64,000 nucleotides of DNA, taken from NCBI GenBank assembly GCA_963817405.1, contig CAWFNW010000001.1, forward strand, positions 496,001 to 560,000. Reading direction: 5' to 3'. Shown here piece after piece: positions 8,977 through 17,501 of the stretch. The DNA comes from CAWFNW01 sp963817405. Its GTDB lineage: Bacteria; Actinomycetota; Coriobacteriia; Anaerosomatales; Anaerosomataceae. A program made the translations under genes and the position numbers. Each line of letters opens with the position of its first letter. Within the stretch, counting starts at the first letter, position 1. The notes under the pieces were generated by a model. The model was not told where the DNA came from. It searched no databases and was given only the letters and a program-made list of their open reading frames with translations.

Positions 8977-9554
8977 CAGCGCTCCGCGGCCTCGGCCTCG
9001 GCCGCGAGCACGACCGCCTCGGCCACGTCACGAAGCGGACGCCGCTTGTCCATGGCAAGCTTCTGCAGGCGGCGGAACGCGTCGTCTTCGGTGAGGCCCT
9101 TGGCCATGAGCACGCCTTTGGCTCGGTCGAGAACCTTCCGCGTGGCGAGCCGCTCGCCCAGGTCCGCCACCTCGTCCTCCAGCGCGCGCGTCTCGGCGAA
9201 GCGAGACACGGCCACCTGCATCGCGGGCAGGATGTCGCGCTTGGTGAACGGCTTGACGAGGTACGCCATGGCGCCAGCCTCGGCCGCGTCGCTCACGTAG
9301 GCGGGTTGCGAAAAGGCGGTGACCATGACCACGGGCGCGATGCGTTCGGCGGTGATGACGCGTGCCGCCGAGATCCCGTCGGTCCCCGGCATCTTGACGT
9401 CCATGAAGATGAGATCGGGCACGAGCGCTCGCGCGAGTGCGATCGCCTCGCCGCCGTCGCGTGCCTCACCGACGACCTCGTGACCCTCCTCGGTGAGCAT
9501 CTCTCTCAAGTCCATGCGGATGATGGCCTCGTCTTCGGCGATCAGCACGCGCAT
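8976..9554 (-). CDS. pdtaR: ANTAR-domain response regulator, PdtaR-like
   Basis: 192 aa. Residues 1-120 form a receiver with the acidic pair (AEDEA), phospho-acceptor Asp in FMDVKMPG near residue 52, the switch Thr in MVTAFS and Lys in LVKPFT. The C-terminus (about 135-190: VLDRAKGVLMAKGLTEDDAFRRLQ) is an ANTAR domain, which binds RNA hairpins and prevents terminator formation. The protein strongly resembles mycobacterial PdtaR and lies 3 nt after the matching kinase gene. Its RNA targets cannot be identified by eye here. It overlaps the following LTA-synthase-like gene by one base. Confidence 0.93.
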   Translation of the reverse strand: MRVLIAEDEAIIRMDLREMLTEEGHEVVGEARDGGEAIALARALVPDLIFMDVKMPGTDGISAARVITAERIAPVVMVTAFSQPAYVSDAAEAGAMAYLVKPFTKRDILPAMQVAVSRFAETRALEDEVADLGERLATRKVLDRAKGVLMAKGLTEDDAFRRLQKLAMDKRRPLRDVAEAVVLAAEAEAAER

Positions 9555-9557
9555 ATC

Positions 9558-10988
9558 TCAGCTCGCTTCTGTCGGCGCTGCCCAAAGGGGAATGCGGATC
9601 GTCACGGTCGTGCCCCGCGTGCGGCCCGAGGAGAAGTCGAGCACCCCGCGGAGGTCGTCTTCCACGACGGTCTTCACAATCGCGAGACCAAGGTGCGCGG
9701 ACGTGGCCGCATCGAAGTCCGCCGGAAGGCCTGCCCCATCGTCGCGCACGCTCAGGTGGAGCGCGTCGGGCAGCCTGCGCATGCTCACCACAACCGAGCC
9801 GGAGCCGCCTATGCCCACGCCGTGCTCGATGGCGTTGTGAACGAGCTCGGCGGTCACGAGTGCGAGCGATGTGGCGACCGACGCAGGCACCAGCCCGGTC
9901 TCCCCCTCCGTCAGCACACGGAGACCACCATCGCCGCCCGACATGCTTCGGCGCACCATGTCGACGACCGTGCGCGCCACCTCCGCGAAGTCGACCGACT
10001 CCTCGGTGGCCGAGGCGAGCATCTCGTGCACGACCGCCATCGACGAGACCCGCTCCACCGCCTCGGCGAGCGCCCGCGCCGCCTCGTCGCTGGTGGTCCG
10101 CCGCGCCTGGATGCGCAGCAGCGACGCAATCGTCTGCAGGTTGTTCTTCACTCGGTGGTGGACTTCACGGATGGTCGCTTCCTTGACGCGGATCTCCTGC
10201 TCGCGCCGGCGGACGTCTGTGACGTCCTCGACGAGCACGAGCGCACCCGGCGCGAAGCCGATCGCGCGAAAGCGCAGCGCGCGTCCGGCAAGCTCCAGCG
10301 TGACCTCGCGCGCACCAGGCGTGATGATGACCGGGCCTGTGGCGGTCGCGCCGCCCGGGAGCTCGCTCATCCGGCTTCCGACGAGCGACCCGTCGAACCC
10401 GGCGAGCCCCATGATGTTCACGGCGTTCGGGCTCGCGTACGACACGAGACCGTGACCGTCGACGGCGATGACGCCGTCACCTGCGATGCGCCGGGTCGTG
10501 AACGGCTCGCCGGTGTCGACGTCGATGAGCGGCCCGGCCTCCAGCAGCTGCAGGACGCGCTCGGCAAGGCCCATGAACGCGAGCTCCATGGTGCCCGGCG
10601 CCTCGATGACCTGCTGCACGACGTCGCGGATGATGACGCCGATGGGCACGTCCACGCTGCCGGCCGGCCGGGCCGACGTGAAGAACACGATTCCACGAGT
10701 CGAGCGCCGCCGTGTGCCGATGACCGACGCGCGGTTCTCCCAGGCGTCGTAGGCCTCGGGCTCATCGGCGCGGTCGAGCGCCTGCCCGACGCGCGATGCA
10801 GGGACGGCCGCGACCGCGGTCATCGGCCGCGCGTCCGCGGTCACCACGAGACGCCCGTCGCTGGGGCGCGCCAAGGCGACGTCGCCATAGCTCAGGTCAG
10901 CGATGAGCTGCAGGTTGGCTGCGATGTTTGCGGCATGCGTCTCGGCGCTCGAATCGGCGCCGCGCGCATCGTGATCGGGTACGTCCAT
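9558..10988 (-). CDS. pdtaS: HisKA_2 sensor histidine kinase, PdtaS-like
   Basis: 476 aa, no membrane segment, so a cytosolic sensor. The first half matches the GAF-like plus PAS layout of PdtaS (PAS region about 170-265: VIAVDGHGLVSYASPNA). The kinase core begins IREVHHRVKNNLQT, the HisKA_2 phospho-acceptor motif, followed by an HATPase domain with ELVHNAIEHG and DDGAGLP. It would phosphorylate the ANTAR regulator encoded next. The start at 10988 (MDVPDHDARG) is chosen because the open frame further upstream runs across the tRNA gene. A TATAAT lies only 8-13 nt before this ATG, which could give a near-leaderless mRNA. Confidence 0.92.
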   Translation of the reverse strand: MDVPDHDARGADSSAETHAANIAANLQLIADLSYGDVALARPSDGRLVVTADARPMTAVAAVPASRVGQALDRADEPEAYDAWENRASVIGTRRRSTRGIVFFTSARPAGSVDVPIGVIIRDVVQQVIEAPGTMELAFMGLAERVLQLLEAGPLIDVDTGEPFTTRRIAGDGVIAVDGHGLVSYASPNAVNIMGLAGFDGSLVGSRMSELPGGATATGPVIITPGAREVTLELAGRALRFRAIGFAPGALVLVEDVTDVRRREQEIRVKEATIREVHHRVKNNLQTIASLLRIQARRTTSDEAARALAEAVERVSSMAVVHEMLASATEESVDFAEVARTVVDMVRRSMSGGDGGLRVLTEGETGLVPASVATSLALVTAELVHNAIEHGVGIGGSGSVVVSMRRLPDALHLSVRDDGAGLPADFDAATSAHLGLAIVKTVVEDDLRGVLDFSSGRTRGTTVTIRIPLWAAPTEAS

Positions 10989-10995
10989 GGGCCGG

Positions 10996-11001
10996 ATTAT
11001 A
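10996..11001 (-). promoter_or_regulatory. TATAAT -10 box of pdtaS
   Basis: Perfect TATAAT on the minus strand ending 8 nt before the pdtaS ATG. Transcription would start at or next to the start codon, implying a leaderless or very short leader. No good -35 match is visible. Confidence 0.4.
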
Positions 11002-11027
11002 CGGAAGTCACGCCCGCTCGGCCCTGC

Positions 11028-11033
11028 TATAAT
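11028..11033 (+). promoter_or_regulatory. TATAAT -10 box of tRNA-Leu
   Basis: Perfect TATAAT 10 nt before the tRNA 5' end, the expected distance for a tRNA promoter. The -35 region is poor. Confidence 0.55.
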
Positions 11034-11043
11034 CCGCAGGCGT

Positions 11044-11130
11044 GCCCGGGTGGCGGAATAGGCAGACGCGCCGGTCTCAAAAACCGGTGGGGGAAACTCC
11101 ATGCGGGTTCGATCCCCGCCCCGGGCACCA
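11044..11130 (+). tRNA. tRNA-Leu (anticodon CAA), CCA encoded
   Basis: Class II tRNA of 87 nt. The acceptor stem GCCCGGG pairs with CCCGGGC, discriminator A precedes an encoded CCA (11128-11130). The anticodon stem CCGGT/ACCGG encloses the loop CTCAAAA, giving anticodon CAA for the UUG codon. A long variable arm (TGGGGGAAACTCCA) and a T-arm with GGTTCGATC complete the leucine-type structure. Confidence 0.97.
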
Positions 11131-11152
11131 ACCGCGATATCACCCCTGGAAA

Positions 11153-11187
11153 CGCAACAACCCGGCTGCCACGACCGGGTTGTTGCG
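11153..11187 (+). terminator. Hairpin terminator after tRNA-Leu
   Basis: A perfect 13-bp stem (11153-11165 with 11175-11187, arm CGCAACAACCCGG) around a 9-nt loop, 22 nt after the tRNA. No T-run follows, so it is a strong hairpin but not a canonical rho-independent terminator. Confidence 0.6.
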
Positions 11188-11450
11188 CATGAAGAAGATG
11201 AACCGAGTATGCAGCGGAGTTGTGAAGTCGCCGTTAGCAAGATGTGCAGGAGTCGTTAGGACTTCGGGCTTCTCGAGCGCGGACCTATCGCTTATGTGCC
11301 GCCGACGGTCTGCCGATACGTGGTGTGGGAGTACTCGACGGCCCCGCCGCCTCCTCCGGCAAGCGGACCTCGAAGATACTCCCTTTGCTTTGCGCGCAAC
11401 GCGCCGTCGCGCCCGAGGGGCCCGCGATCACGCAGGAGGATTCGCCGGCG
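11188..11450. other. Non-coding gap between the tRNA hairpin and the zinc-ribbon gene
   Basis: No convincing gene, RNA or repeat was seen here. Open frames that cross it on the plus strand are shadows of neighbouring features or lack a start with a ribosome-binding site. Confidence 0.5.
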
Positions 11451-11657
11451 TCAGAATCGCGAGGCGACGACGGTCACAAGACCGGAGTACTGGGCGATCG
11501 CGTAGAGGGCAATCAGCGCAAGGCCGACCATGGCTGCGACCTTCCAAGCCGCACGGTCTCCCCCCACGCAACGCGGGCATCCGCCGTACTGTGCGGGATA
11601 AGGCACTCCACAGAGTGGGCATACTATCGTCCGCGCGTCATCTGAAGCGACCGCCAT
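11451..11657 (-). CDS. Small zinc-ribbon membrane protein
   Basis: 68 aa starting MAVASDDART. Residues about 12-31 form a four-cysteine zinc ribbon (CPLCG and CPRCVGG), followed by a single membrane helix (WKVAAMVGLALIALYAIAQYSG). Start 11657 is preceded by a GGAGG site 5 nt upstream; a longer open frame overlaps the MFS gene and is not supported. Function unknown. Proteins of this layout are often membrane-tethered adaptors, but nothing in the context identifies a partner. Confidence 0.7.
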   Translation of the reverse strand: MAVASDDARTIVCPLCGVPYPAQYGGCPRCVGGDRAAWKVAAMVGLALIALYAIAQYSGLVTVVASRF

Positions 11658-11733
11658 GTGAGCCTCCGTGTGTGTTGGTAGCTCCGAGTTTATTCTCTCC
11701 CCGTCATCCCGCAATCCTACTGTGGGTCGAGCT

Positions 11734-13068
11734 TCACTCATGCTCCGGAGTCGTGCGAGCGGCGGCTTCAAGCCCGATCGGCAACTCGGTTTGGGCGCGA
11801 TTCGCCTGCTCCAGTGCCCGACCGGATGCCCTGTACCCCGGCACGGTGAGCCCGAGGAAGATCGCGCCTACCAGCCAGCCAACCGGGATCGACGTCGCTT
11901 TCGACAGCCAGCCGAGCGCCGGCTGACCGCCCGCGCCGCCGACATCTGAGAAGAACGCGTCGAGTGAGAGCACCGTGGCCCGCTGGGCCGAGGGAATTTG
12001 CTCGTTGAGGTACGCCTGGCGCACCGGCCCCACAACGCCGTACACGACGTTCCAGGCCGACCACAGAGCCGCGGCAACGAACAGCGGCGCCACGCCTGGA
12101 GTGCCGACGAGCAGACCGACAGCAGCGATTGCGGCCGTGAGCGCGGCGATGATCGCCATCGACCACGCCAGCACGCGCGCGGGACTCCGGCGGAGCTCGC
12201 CGTCGCGAATCACCCGCCGGACGAGCGCATTGCCGGCGATCCCTGCGAGGGACGAGATCGCGGTCAACACGCCCGCCACCCAGATCAGCTCGCGGCCGAG
12301 AAGATCGAGCGCGAAGCGCTGCCACGAGTAGAAGCCGAACAGGAAGAAGGCCCCGCTGGCGGCCGAGACGAAGAGCAGCGGCCGGACAACGGGGTTGTCC
12401 CAGCCATACGTCACCCCGGCATCGAAGATGGCACGGGTCTCGGTGCCGAAGCTCCGAAGCGCGAGGGGCCGCTTGGTGAAGCCGAGATCCTGCATCATCA
12501 CGGCGGCCGCGGCAAGCGTCACCAGCAAGAGCACGGCTCGAACGACGTACGGAAGCTCCAGGTTCAACTGCCCGAGGAAGCCGCCGCCGAGCGTACCCGC
12601 GAGCATGGACGCACCGAAGGTCATCCCGCCCCAGGCGAACACCCGCTCGCGCGCGCCCTCGTAGCCCGTGAAGGCGAGCGCATCCACGAGCCAGGCGTCG
12701 ACCGCGCCCGTCTGGAAGGTGAACCCAAGCCCGAGAACGACCGAAGCGCCCGCGAACGCCCAGATGCCCCACCCGAAACGAGCCGCTGCAACGTAGATCA
12801 GTGTCGAGATGAAGAGCGTGAAGCATCCCAGCAGCAGCGACGCCTTGCGGCCGATGGTGTCCGCGACAACGCCCGTCGGAACCTCGAAGATGATCTGTCC
12901 CACGGTGAAGGCCGTGTTCACCAGCATGACCTGGAAGATGTCCAGCCCCGCGCCCATGAGGAAGAGCGTGTTGATGCCCCAGATGAGCGACGCGGCAAGC
13001 GTGAAGAGCGCCGTCGTGGTGAGGTAGGTGACGATGACACTGCGGGAGGTTCGGACTGCCGAGGTCAC
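11734..13068 (-). CDS. MFS transporter
   Basis: 444 aa with about twelve hydrophobic segments and the MFS loop motif between helices 2 and 3 (VADTIGRKASLLLG near residue 68). The N-terminal half also shows the VxxGxGxxFQTGAxDAWLVD pattern seen in small-molecule efflux members. The cargo cannot be deduced. It is divergent from the adenine deaminase gene, with 129 nt between the two starts, and is followed in the same direction by the zinc-ribbon gene. Confidence 0.88.
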   Translation of the reverse strand: MTSAVRTSRSVIVTYLTTTALFTLAASLIWGINTLFLMGAGLDIFQVMLVNTAFTVGQIIFEVPTGVVADTIGRKASLLLGCFTLFISTLIYVAAARFGWGIWAFAGASVVLGLGFTFQTGAVDAWLVDALAFTGYEGARERVFAWGGMTFGASMLAGTLGGGFLGQLNLELPYVVRAVLLLVTLAAAAVMMQDLGFTKRPLALRSFGTETRAIFDAGVTYGWDNPVVRPLLFVSAASGAFFLFGFYSWQRFALDLLGRELIWVAGVLTAISSLAGIAGNALVRRVIRDGELRRSPARVLAWSMAIIAALTAAIAAVGLLVGTPGVAPLFVAAALWSAWNVVYGVVGPVRQAYLNEQIPSAQRATVLSLDAFFSDVGGAGGQPALGWLSKATSIPVGWLVGAIFLGLTVPGYRASGRALEQANRAQTELPIGLEAAARTTPEHE

Positions 13069-13197
13069 GCTCTGCCTTCCAGACGACGGGGTGCCGGAGG
13101 TGTCTGCTCAGAGAGTACCCAACTTGAGGGTCCGGTCGCGGCGCCGCCAATCCATTCGTTCGGTATGCTGTCGGGAGTCACGAGACCGGGAGGGGCA

Positions 13198-14244
13198 ATG
13201 ACCGACGAGCGTCAGGACATACTGCGAGCCTTTGTGACGGGCCTGCCCAAGGCCGAGCTGCACGTGCACCTTGAGGGGACGCTTGAGCCCGAGTTGATGT
13301 TCGCACTCGCCGAGCGGAACGGCGTCGCTCTCCCGTATGAGAGTGTGGATGCCCTGCGAGCGGCGTACGACTTCACGAACCTGCAGTCCTTCCTCGACCT
13401 CTACTACGCCGGCGCCGACGTGCTGCGGAGTGAGGGCGACTTCTACGACCTGACCCGAGCGTATCTCGAGCGCGCGCACGCGGACGGCGTCGTCCACGTC
13501 GAACCCTTCTTCGACCCGCAGACGCACCTGATGCGCGGCATCGAGTTCTCCACCGTGGTCGACGGCATCGTGGCGGCACTGCGCGACGGCGAGCGGGATC
13601 TCGAGATCACGTGGCGCCTCATCATGTGCTTCCTGCGCGACCTTCCCGCGGCGGATGCGATGCGCGTGTTGGCGATGGCTGACACCCACCGCGAGGTGAT
13701 CGCCGGCGTCGGACTGGACTCAGCCGAGGTAGGCAACCCTCCGTCCAAGTTCGCTGCCGTCTTTGCCGCCGCCGCAGAGCGCGGCTATCACCGGGTAGCG
13801 CATGCGGGCGAAGAAGGCCCGGCATCCTATGTGCGCGACTCGCTCGACCTCCTTGGCGCCGAGCGCATCGACCACGGCCATACATGCCTGGACGATCCCA
13901 ACCTCGTCGACCGACTGCGACGCGAGCAGACTCCGCTCACCGTCTGCCCGCTCTCGAACCTGAAGCTGCGCGTCATTGCAGCGATGGCCGAGCACCCGCT
14001 CAGGGGGCTTATGGACGCGGGGCTGTTCGTCACCGTCAACTCGGACGACCCCGCGTACTTCGGCGGCTACCTGGTCGACAACTACCTCGCGGTGGCCGAG
14101 GCGCTGGGGCTCAGCGCGGCCGAGCTTGCCATGCTGGCGCGCAACTCGTTCGCGGCATCCTTCCTGCCGGACGCCGAGAAGCGAGCACACATCACGGCGG
14201 TGGACGCGTACGCAAGCGCCAACAATCCCAGCAGGGAGCGCTAG
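13198..14244 (+). CDS. Adenine deaminase (adenosine deaminase superfamily, ADE2-like)
   Basis: 348 aa; converts adenine to hypoxanthine and ammonia for purine salvage. Metal ligands are HVHLEGT near residue 23, HAGEEG near 205 and VNSDDPAYFGG near 280, with SEVGNPPSKF in between. The whole series (LEGTLEPELMFALAERN, FLDLYYAGADVL, VEPFFDPQTH, VNSDDPAYFGGY) matches the Pseudomonas/fungal-type adenine deaminases rather than true adenosine deaminases, which I recall from family comparison. ATG 13198 has a GGGAGGGG ribosome-binding site. It is divergent from the MFS gene, which might export a purine (speculative). Confidence 0.88.
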   Translation: MTDERQDILRAFVTGLPKAELHVHLEGTLEPELMFALAERNGVALPYESVDALRAAYDFTNLQSFLDLYYAGADVLRSEGDFYDLTRAYLERAHADGVVHVEPFFDPQTHLMRGIEFSTVVDGIVAALRDGERDLEITWRLIMCFLRDLPAADAMRVLAMADTHREVIAGVGLDSAEVGNPPSKFAAVFAAAAERGYHRVAHAGEEGPASYVRDSLDLLGAERIDHGHTCLDDPNLVDRLRREQTPLTVCPLSNLKLRVIAAMAEHPLRGLMDAGLFVTVNSDDPAYFGGYLVDNYLAVAEALGLSAAELAMLARNSFAASFLPDAEKRAHITAVDAYASANNPSRER

Positions 14245-14267
14245 GCACCTGCGCAGCACCGCCCGAG

Positions 14268-14281
14268 CGAACACCTGTTCG
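14268..14281 (+). promoter_or_regulatory. LexA (SOS) box 1 of the UvrD-like helicase
   Basis: CGAACACCTGTTCG is a perfect GAAC-N4-GTTC site of the Gram-positive/actinobacterial LexA type. Its right part overlaps a possible -35 (TTCGAC 14278-14283). Confidence 0.8.
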
Positions 14282-14301
14282 ACACGGTCCACGCGCCTCG
14301 C

Positions 14302-14307
14302 TATACT
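14302..14307 (+). promoter_or_regulatory. -10 box (TATACT) of the UvrD-like helicase promoter
   Basis: TATACT lies 18 nt after TTCGAC (14278-14283) and between the two LexA boxes, so repressor on either box would block polymerase. Confidence 0.6.
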
Positions 14308-14313
14308 CCAAAG

Positions 14314-14327
14314 CGAACACCCGTTCG
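14314..14327 (+). promoter_or_regulatory. LexA (SOS) box 2 of the UvrD-like helicase
   Basis: CGAACACCCGTTCG is a second perfect GAAC-N4-GTTC site, centred 46 bp from the first, just downstream of the -10 box and 15 nt before the start codon. It spans the expected transcription start. Confidence 0.8.
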
Positions 14328-14342
14328 CTCCCGGAGGCAGCC

Positions 14343-16442
14343 ATGCATCCCTCGCCGGACGCCGTCGCAGACGCCGATCTCCCCGCGGTCGCACCCGAGT
14401 CGCTCCTCACCCGTCTTAACCCCGAGCAGCGCGCCGCAGCCGCGCACGGCGACGGGCCGCTCTTGATCGTGGCCGGTGCCGGCACGGGCAAGACTGCTAC
14501 CCTCGCCCACCGGGTCGCGCACCTCATCGCGCGCGGCGTGCAGCCCTCGCGAATCCTGCTCCTCACCTTCACGCGCAGAGCCGCCGGCGAGATGCTGAGC
14601 CGCGTGGACGGGCTGCTACGCGCGGCATCCATGACCGAGGAGCTCCCGCAGTCGCTCTCCGGCGCGCGCGTCTGGGGCGGCACCTTCCACTCGGTGGCAG
14701 CACGGCTGCTGCGCATCCACGGCGGCGACATCGGCCTCGCTCCGGACTTCACGATCCTCGACCGCGGCGACTCGGAAGACTTGATGCACGTGGCGCGGAC
14801 CGAGCTTGGCCTGGCGCAGAAGAGCGGGCGGCGCTTCCCGCAGAAGAGCACGTGCCTCGACATCTACAGCCGCTGCGTGAACAGCCAGACGCGGCTGGAA
14901 GAGGTGCTTCGCCAGACGTTCCCGTGGTGCAAGGACGACGCCGAGGAGCTGAAACGCCTGTTCGCGGCCTACGTCGATCTCAAGGAGGCGCAGCACGTCT
15001 TGGACTACGACGACCTGCTCGTCTTCTGGCACGGCCTGCTGGCGGACCCGGTCGCCGGCGGGCGCGTTCGCGAGCGATTCGACTGCGTGCTCGTTGATGA
15101 GTACCAGGACACGAACGCGCTCCAGGCTGAGATCGTCGCGCTCCTGCGCCCCGACGGCACCGGCGTGACCGCCGTTGGCGATGACGCGCAGGCGATCTAC
15201 GGGTTCCGAGCGGCCACCGTGAAGAACATCCTCGAGTTCCCGGCGCGCTTCGACGGTTCGACCGTCCTCACGCTCACGCAGAACTACCGCAGCACCACGC
15301 CGGTGCTGCTCGCCACGAACCGCATCATCGCCGAGTCCCCCGAGCGCTACGACAAGGACCTCACGACGGAGCGCGAGGGCGGGGGCCGGCCGGTGCTGGC
15401 TGTGTGTCAGGACGAGACCGAGCAGTCGACCTTCGTGATCGACCGCATCCTGGAGCACCGCGAGCGCGGCACCGAGCTCAAGCGGCAGGCGGTGCTCTTC
15501 CGAGCGGCGCACCACTCGGCGGCCTTGGAGTTGGAACTCTCTCGGCGAAACGTGCCGTTCGTGAAGTACGGGGGCTTGAAGTTCCTCGAGATGGCGCATG
15601 TGAAAGACCTCGTCGCCTACCTGCGCCTCGCGGAGAACCCGCGAGACGCCATGGCGGGGCTGCGCGTGCTGCAGCTGGTCCCCGGCATCGGCCCCAAGAC
15701 CGCCGCGGAGCTGATGGACGCGCTTGGGGAAGCCGGCGGCGACTTCGACGTGTGGGTCTCGTGGCGCCCGCCGGAAGCCGCCGACGGCGTGTGGCAGGAC
15801 TTCGTGTCGCTCATGCGCAACCTCGCGCACGCGCCGTCAGGAGACGTGAGCGCGCAACTCCACGCCGCGCGCGCGTTCCTCTCGCCGCTCGCCGAGCGCC
15901 GCTACGACAACGCCACCGCACGCCTGGCCGACCTGGAGCAGCTCGAAGCGCTCGGCTCGCGCCACGCCGACCGCACGCGCTTCCTTTCGGAGCTCACGCT
16001 CGACCCGCCGCAGTGGACGGGCGACCTGGCGGGTCCGCCGCTTCTGGACGAGGACTACCTCATCCTCTCGACGATGCACTCGGCGAAAGGCTTGGAGTGG
16101 GACGTCGTCTACGTGATTCACGCAGCTGACGGCAACATCCCCTCGGACATGGCGACCGGCTCCGCCGAGGAGATCGAAGAGGAGCGGCGGCTGTTCTACG
16201 TGGCGTGCACGCGCGCGAAGGACCACCTCTACGTGACGCACCCGCTCCGCTACTACGCCTCAGGGCGCGGCATGAGCGACGCCTACGGCTACGCGCAGCG
16301 CACACGCTTCATCACCGATGGGGTGCGGCCGCTCTTCGCCGAGGTGCAGGCGTCGCCGGAGCGCGACGCCGAGGACGGCGCACCGCGGCCGATGGCGACG
16401 ACGGCGAGTATTCGGGCGAGCGTGCGCGCGATGTGGGAGTAG
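14343..16442 (+). CDS. UvrD/PcrA/Rep-family ATP-dependent DNA helicase, SOS-controlled
   Basis: 699 aa, superfamily 1A 3'-5' helicase. Motifs in order: Q-motif region LNPEQRAAA near 30, Walker A GAGTGKT near 48, motif Ia TFTRRAAGEM, motif II VDEYQDTN near 251, motif III GDDAQAIYGFR, motif IV region QNYRST, motif V TMHSAKGLEWD and motif VI FYVACTRAK. Length is close to PcrA/UvrD, but the C-terminus ends soon after motif VI, so it may lack the usual UvrB/RNA-polymerase contact tail. The start ATG 14343 has GGAGG at 14333-14337. Two LexA boxes flank its promoter, so induction by DNA damage is likely. Confidence 0.93.
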   Translation: MHPSPDAVADADLPAVAPESLLTRLNPEQRAAAAHGDGPLLIVAGAGTGKTATLAHRVAHLIARGVQPSRILLLTFTRRAAGEMLSRVDGLLRAASMTEELPQSLSGARVWGGTFHSVAARLLRIHGGDIGLAPDFTILDRGDSEDLMHVARTELGLAQKSGRRFPQKSTCLDIYSRCVNSQTRLEEVLRQTFPWCKDDAEELKRLFAAYVDLKEAQHVLDYDDLLVFWHGLLADPVAGGRVRERFDCVLVDEYQDTNALQAEIVALLRPDGTGVTAVGDDAQAIYGFRAATVKNILEFPARFDGSTVLTLTQNYRSTTPVLLATNRIIAESPERYDKDLTTEREGGGRPVLAVCQDETEQSTFVIDRILEHRERGTELKRQAVLFRAAHHSAALELELSRRNVPFVKYGGLKFLEMAHVKDLVAYLRLAENPRDAMAGLRVLQLVPGIGPKTAAELMDALGEAGGDFDVWVSWRPPEAADGVWQDFVSLMRNLAHAPSGDVSAQLHAARAFLSPLAERRYDNATARLADLEQLEALGSRHADRTRFLSELTLDPPQWTGDLAGPPLLDEDYLILSTMHSAKGLEWDVVYVIHAADGNIPSDMATGSAEEIEEERRLFYVACTRAKDHLYVTHPLRYYASGRGMSDAYGYAQRTRFITDGVRPLFAEVQASPERDAEDGAPRPMATTASIRASVRAMWE

Positions 16443-16470
16443 TAGCGGACCGCAACCCCGACGTGCAGCC

Positions 16471-17499
16471 CTACGGCTCGACGATGACCTTCACCGAGTC
16501 GCACGCGTCGCACACGAGGCCGAAGCCTGTCGCGATCTCGTCAAGCGACAGCCGCTGGGTCACGAAGTCGTCCACGCGCACCCGGCGGGTGGCGATCAGA
16601 TCGAGCGCCATCTGCAGGTCCGCCGGGGCGGCGCCATACGCGGTGCGCACCGTGACCTCGCGGCGCCACAGGTCCGCCATCGGCATCTCAAGCGGCAAGT
16701 CCGGCGGCGGCGGCGCGAAGAACACGAACGTCGCACCGCTCTCGAGGCACGCGAGGCCCTGCGCGATCGCCAAGGGCGCCCCCGTGCACAGCAGCACGAG
16801 GTCGACCAGCCGGCCGTCGTTCGCCGCACGCACGAGCTCAGGCAGGCGGTCCGCCGCGGCAGCGGCGTCGAACGCGGCCGTCGCGCCGGCGCGCCGCGCC
16901 CACTCCAGCCGGTAGTCGCTCACGTCGGTCGCGAGCACGCGGCCTGCGCCCAGCGCGAGCGCGAGGCGGATGTGGAGAAGTCCGGAGATCCCGCTCCCGA
17001 TCACGAGCACCGTGGAGCCGGGTCGCACACCCGCGCGCGTCTGCGCGCGCACGACGCACCCCAGAGGCTCGACGAAGGAGCCTTCCTCGTAGGTCACGTT
17101 GTCCGGCAGCAGCAGCACGCCCCGTTCAGTCTGCAGCGCGGGGACGCGGACGTACTCGGCGAAGCCGCCGGGATCGAAGTTGGTGGTGTGGAGCGTGTGG
17201 CACGCGGTGTGATTGCCCGTGAGGCACATGCGGCACGTGTTGCAGGGCACGTGGTGCGAGACGACGACGCGCTGCCCGACCGAGAGGTGCGAGACGCCCT
17301 CGCCCACCTCCACGATGTCGCCGGCGACCTCGTGCCCCAGCACGATCGGCGCCTTGGGGACGCGGTACCACTCCATGACGTCGGAGCCGCAGATGCCCGA
17401 GGCGCGGATGTGCACGAGGATCTCGCCGGGGCCGATCACAGGGACGGGCCGCTCCTCGACGCGGATGTCGCTGTTGTTGTGGTAGACGGCGACGCGCAT
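16471..17499 (-). CDS. Zinc-dependent alcohol/polyol dehydrogenase (sorbitol-dehydrogenase-like)
   Basis: 342 aa medium-chain dehydrogenase. Catalytic zinc ligands are in GICGSDV near residue 37 and GHEVAGDI near 58; the structural zinc site has a cysteine series CNTCRMCLTGNHTAC. The Rossmann fold is marked by VIGSGISGLLHI near 172, and the SHHVPC start resembles threonine/sorbitol dehydrogenases. Substrate is uncertain: a polyol or hydroxy-acid oxidised with NAD(P). It starts 2 nt after the LsrF-like aldolase gene, so the two probably act in one pathway. Confidence 0.87.
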   Translation of the reverse strand: MRVAVYHNNSDIRVEERPVPVIGPGEILVHIRASGICGSDVMEWYRVPKAPIVLGHEVAGDIVEVGEGVSHLSVGQRVVVSHHVPCNTCRMCLTGNHTACHTLHTTNFDPGGFAEYVRVPALQTERGVLLLPDNVTYEEGSFVEPLGCVVRAQTRAGVRPGSTVLVIGSGISGLLHIRLALALGAGRVLATDVSDYRLEWARRAGATAAFDAAAAADRLPELVRAANDGRLVDLVLLCTGAPLAIAQGLACLESGATFVFFAPPPPDLPLEMPMADLWRREVTVRTAYGAAPADLQMALDLIATRRVRVDDFVTQRLSLDEIATGFGLVCDACDSVKVIVEP

Positions 17500-17501
17500 G
17501 C

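Noticed and set aside
9306..11192. A 628-aa plus-strand open frame
   Set aside because: Antisense to pdtaS and runs through tRNA-Leu; low-complexity Arg/Asp/His composition.
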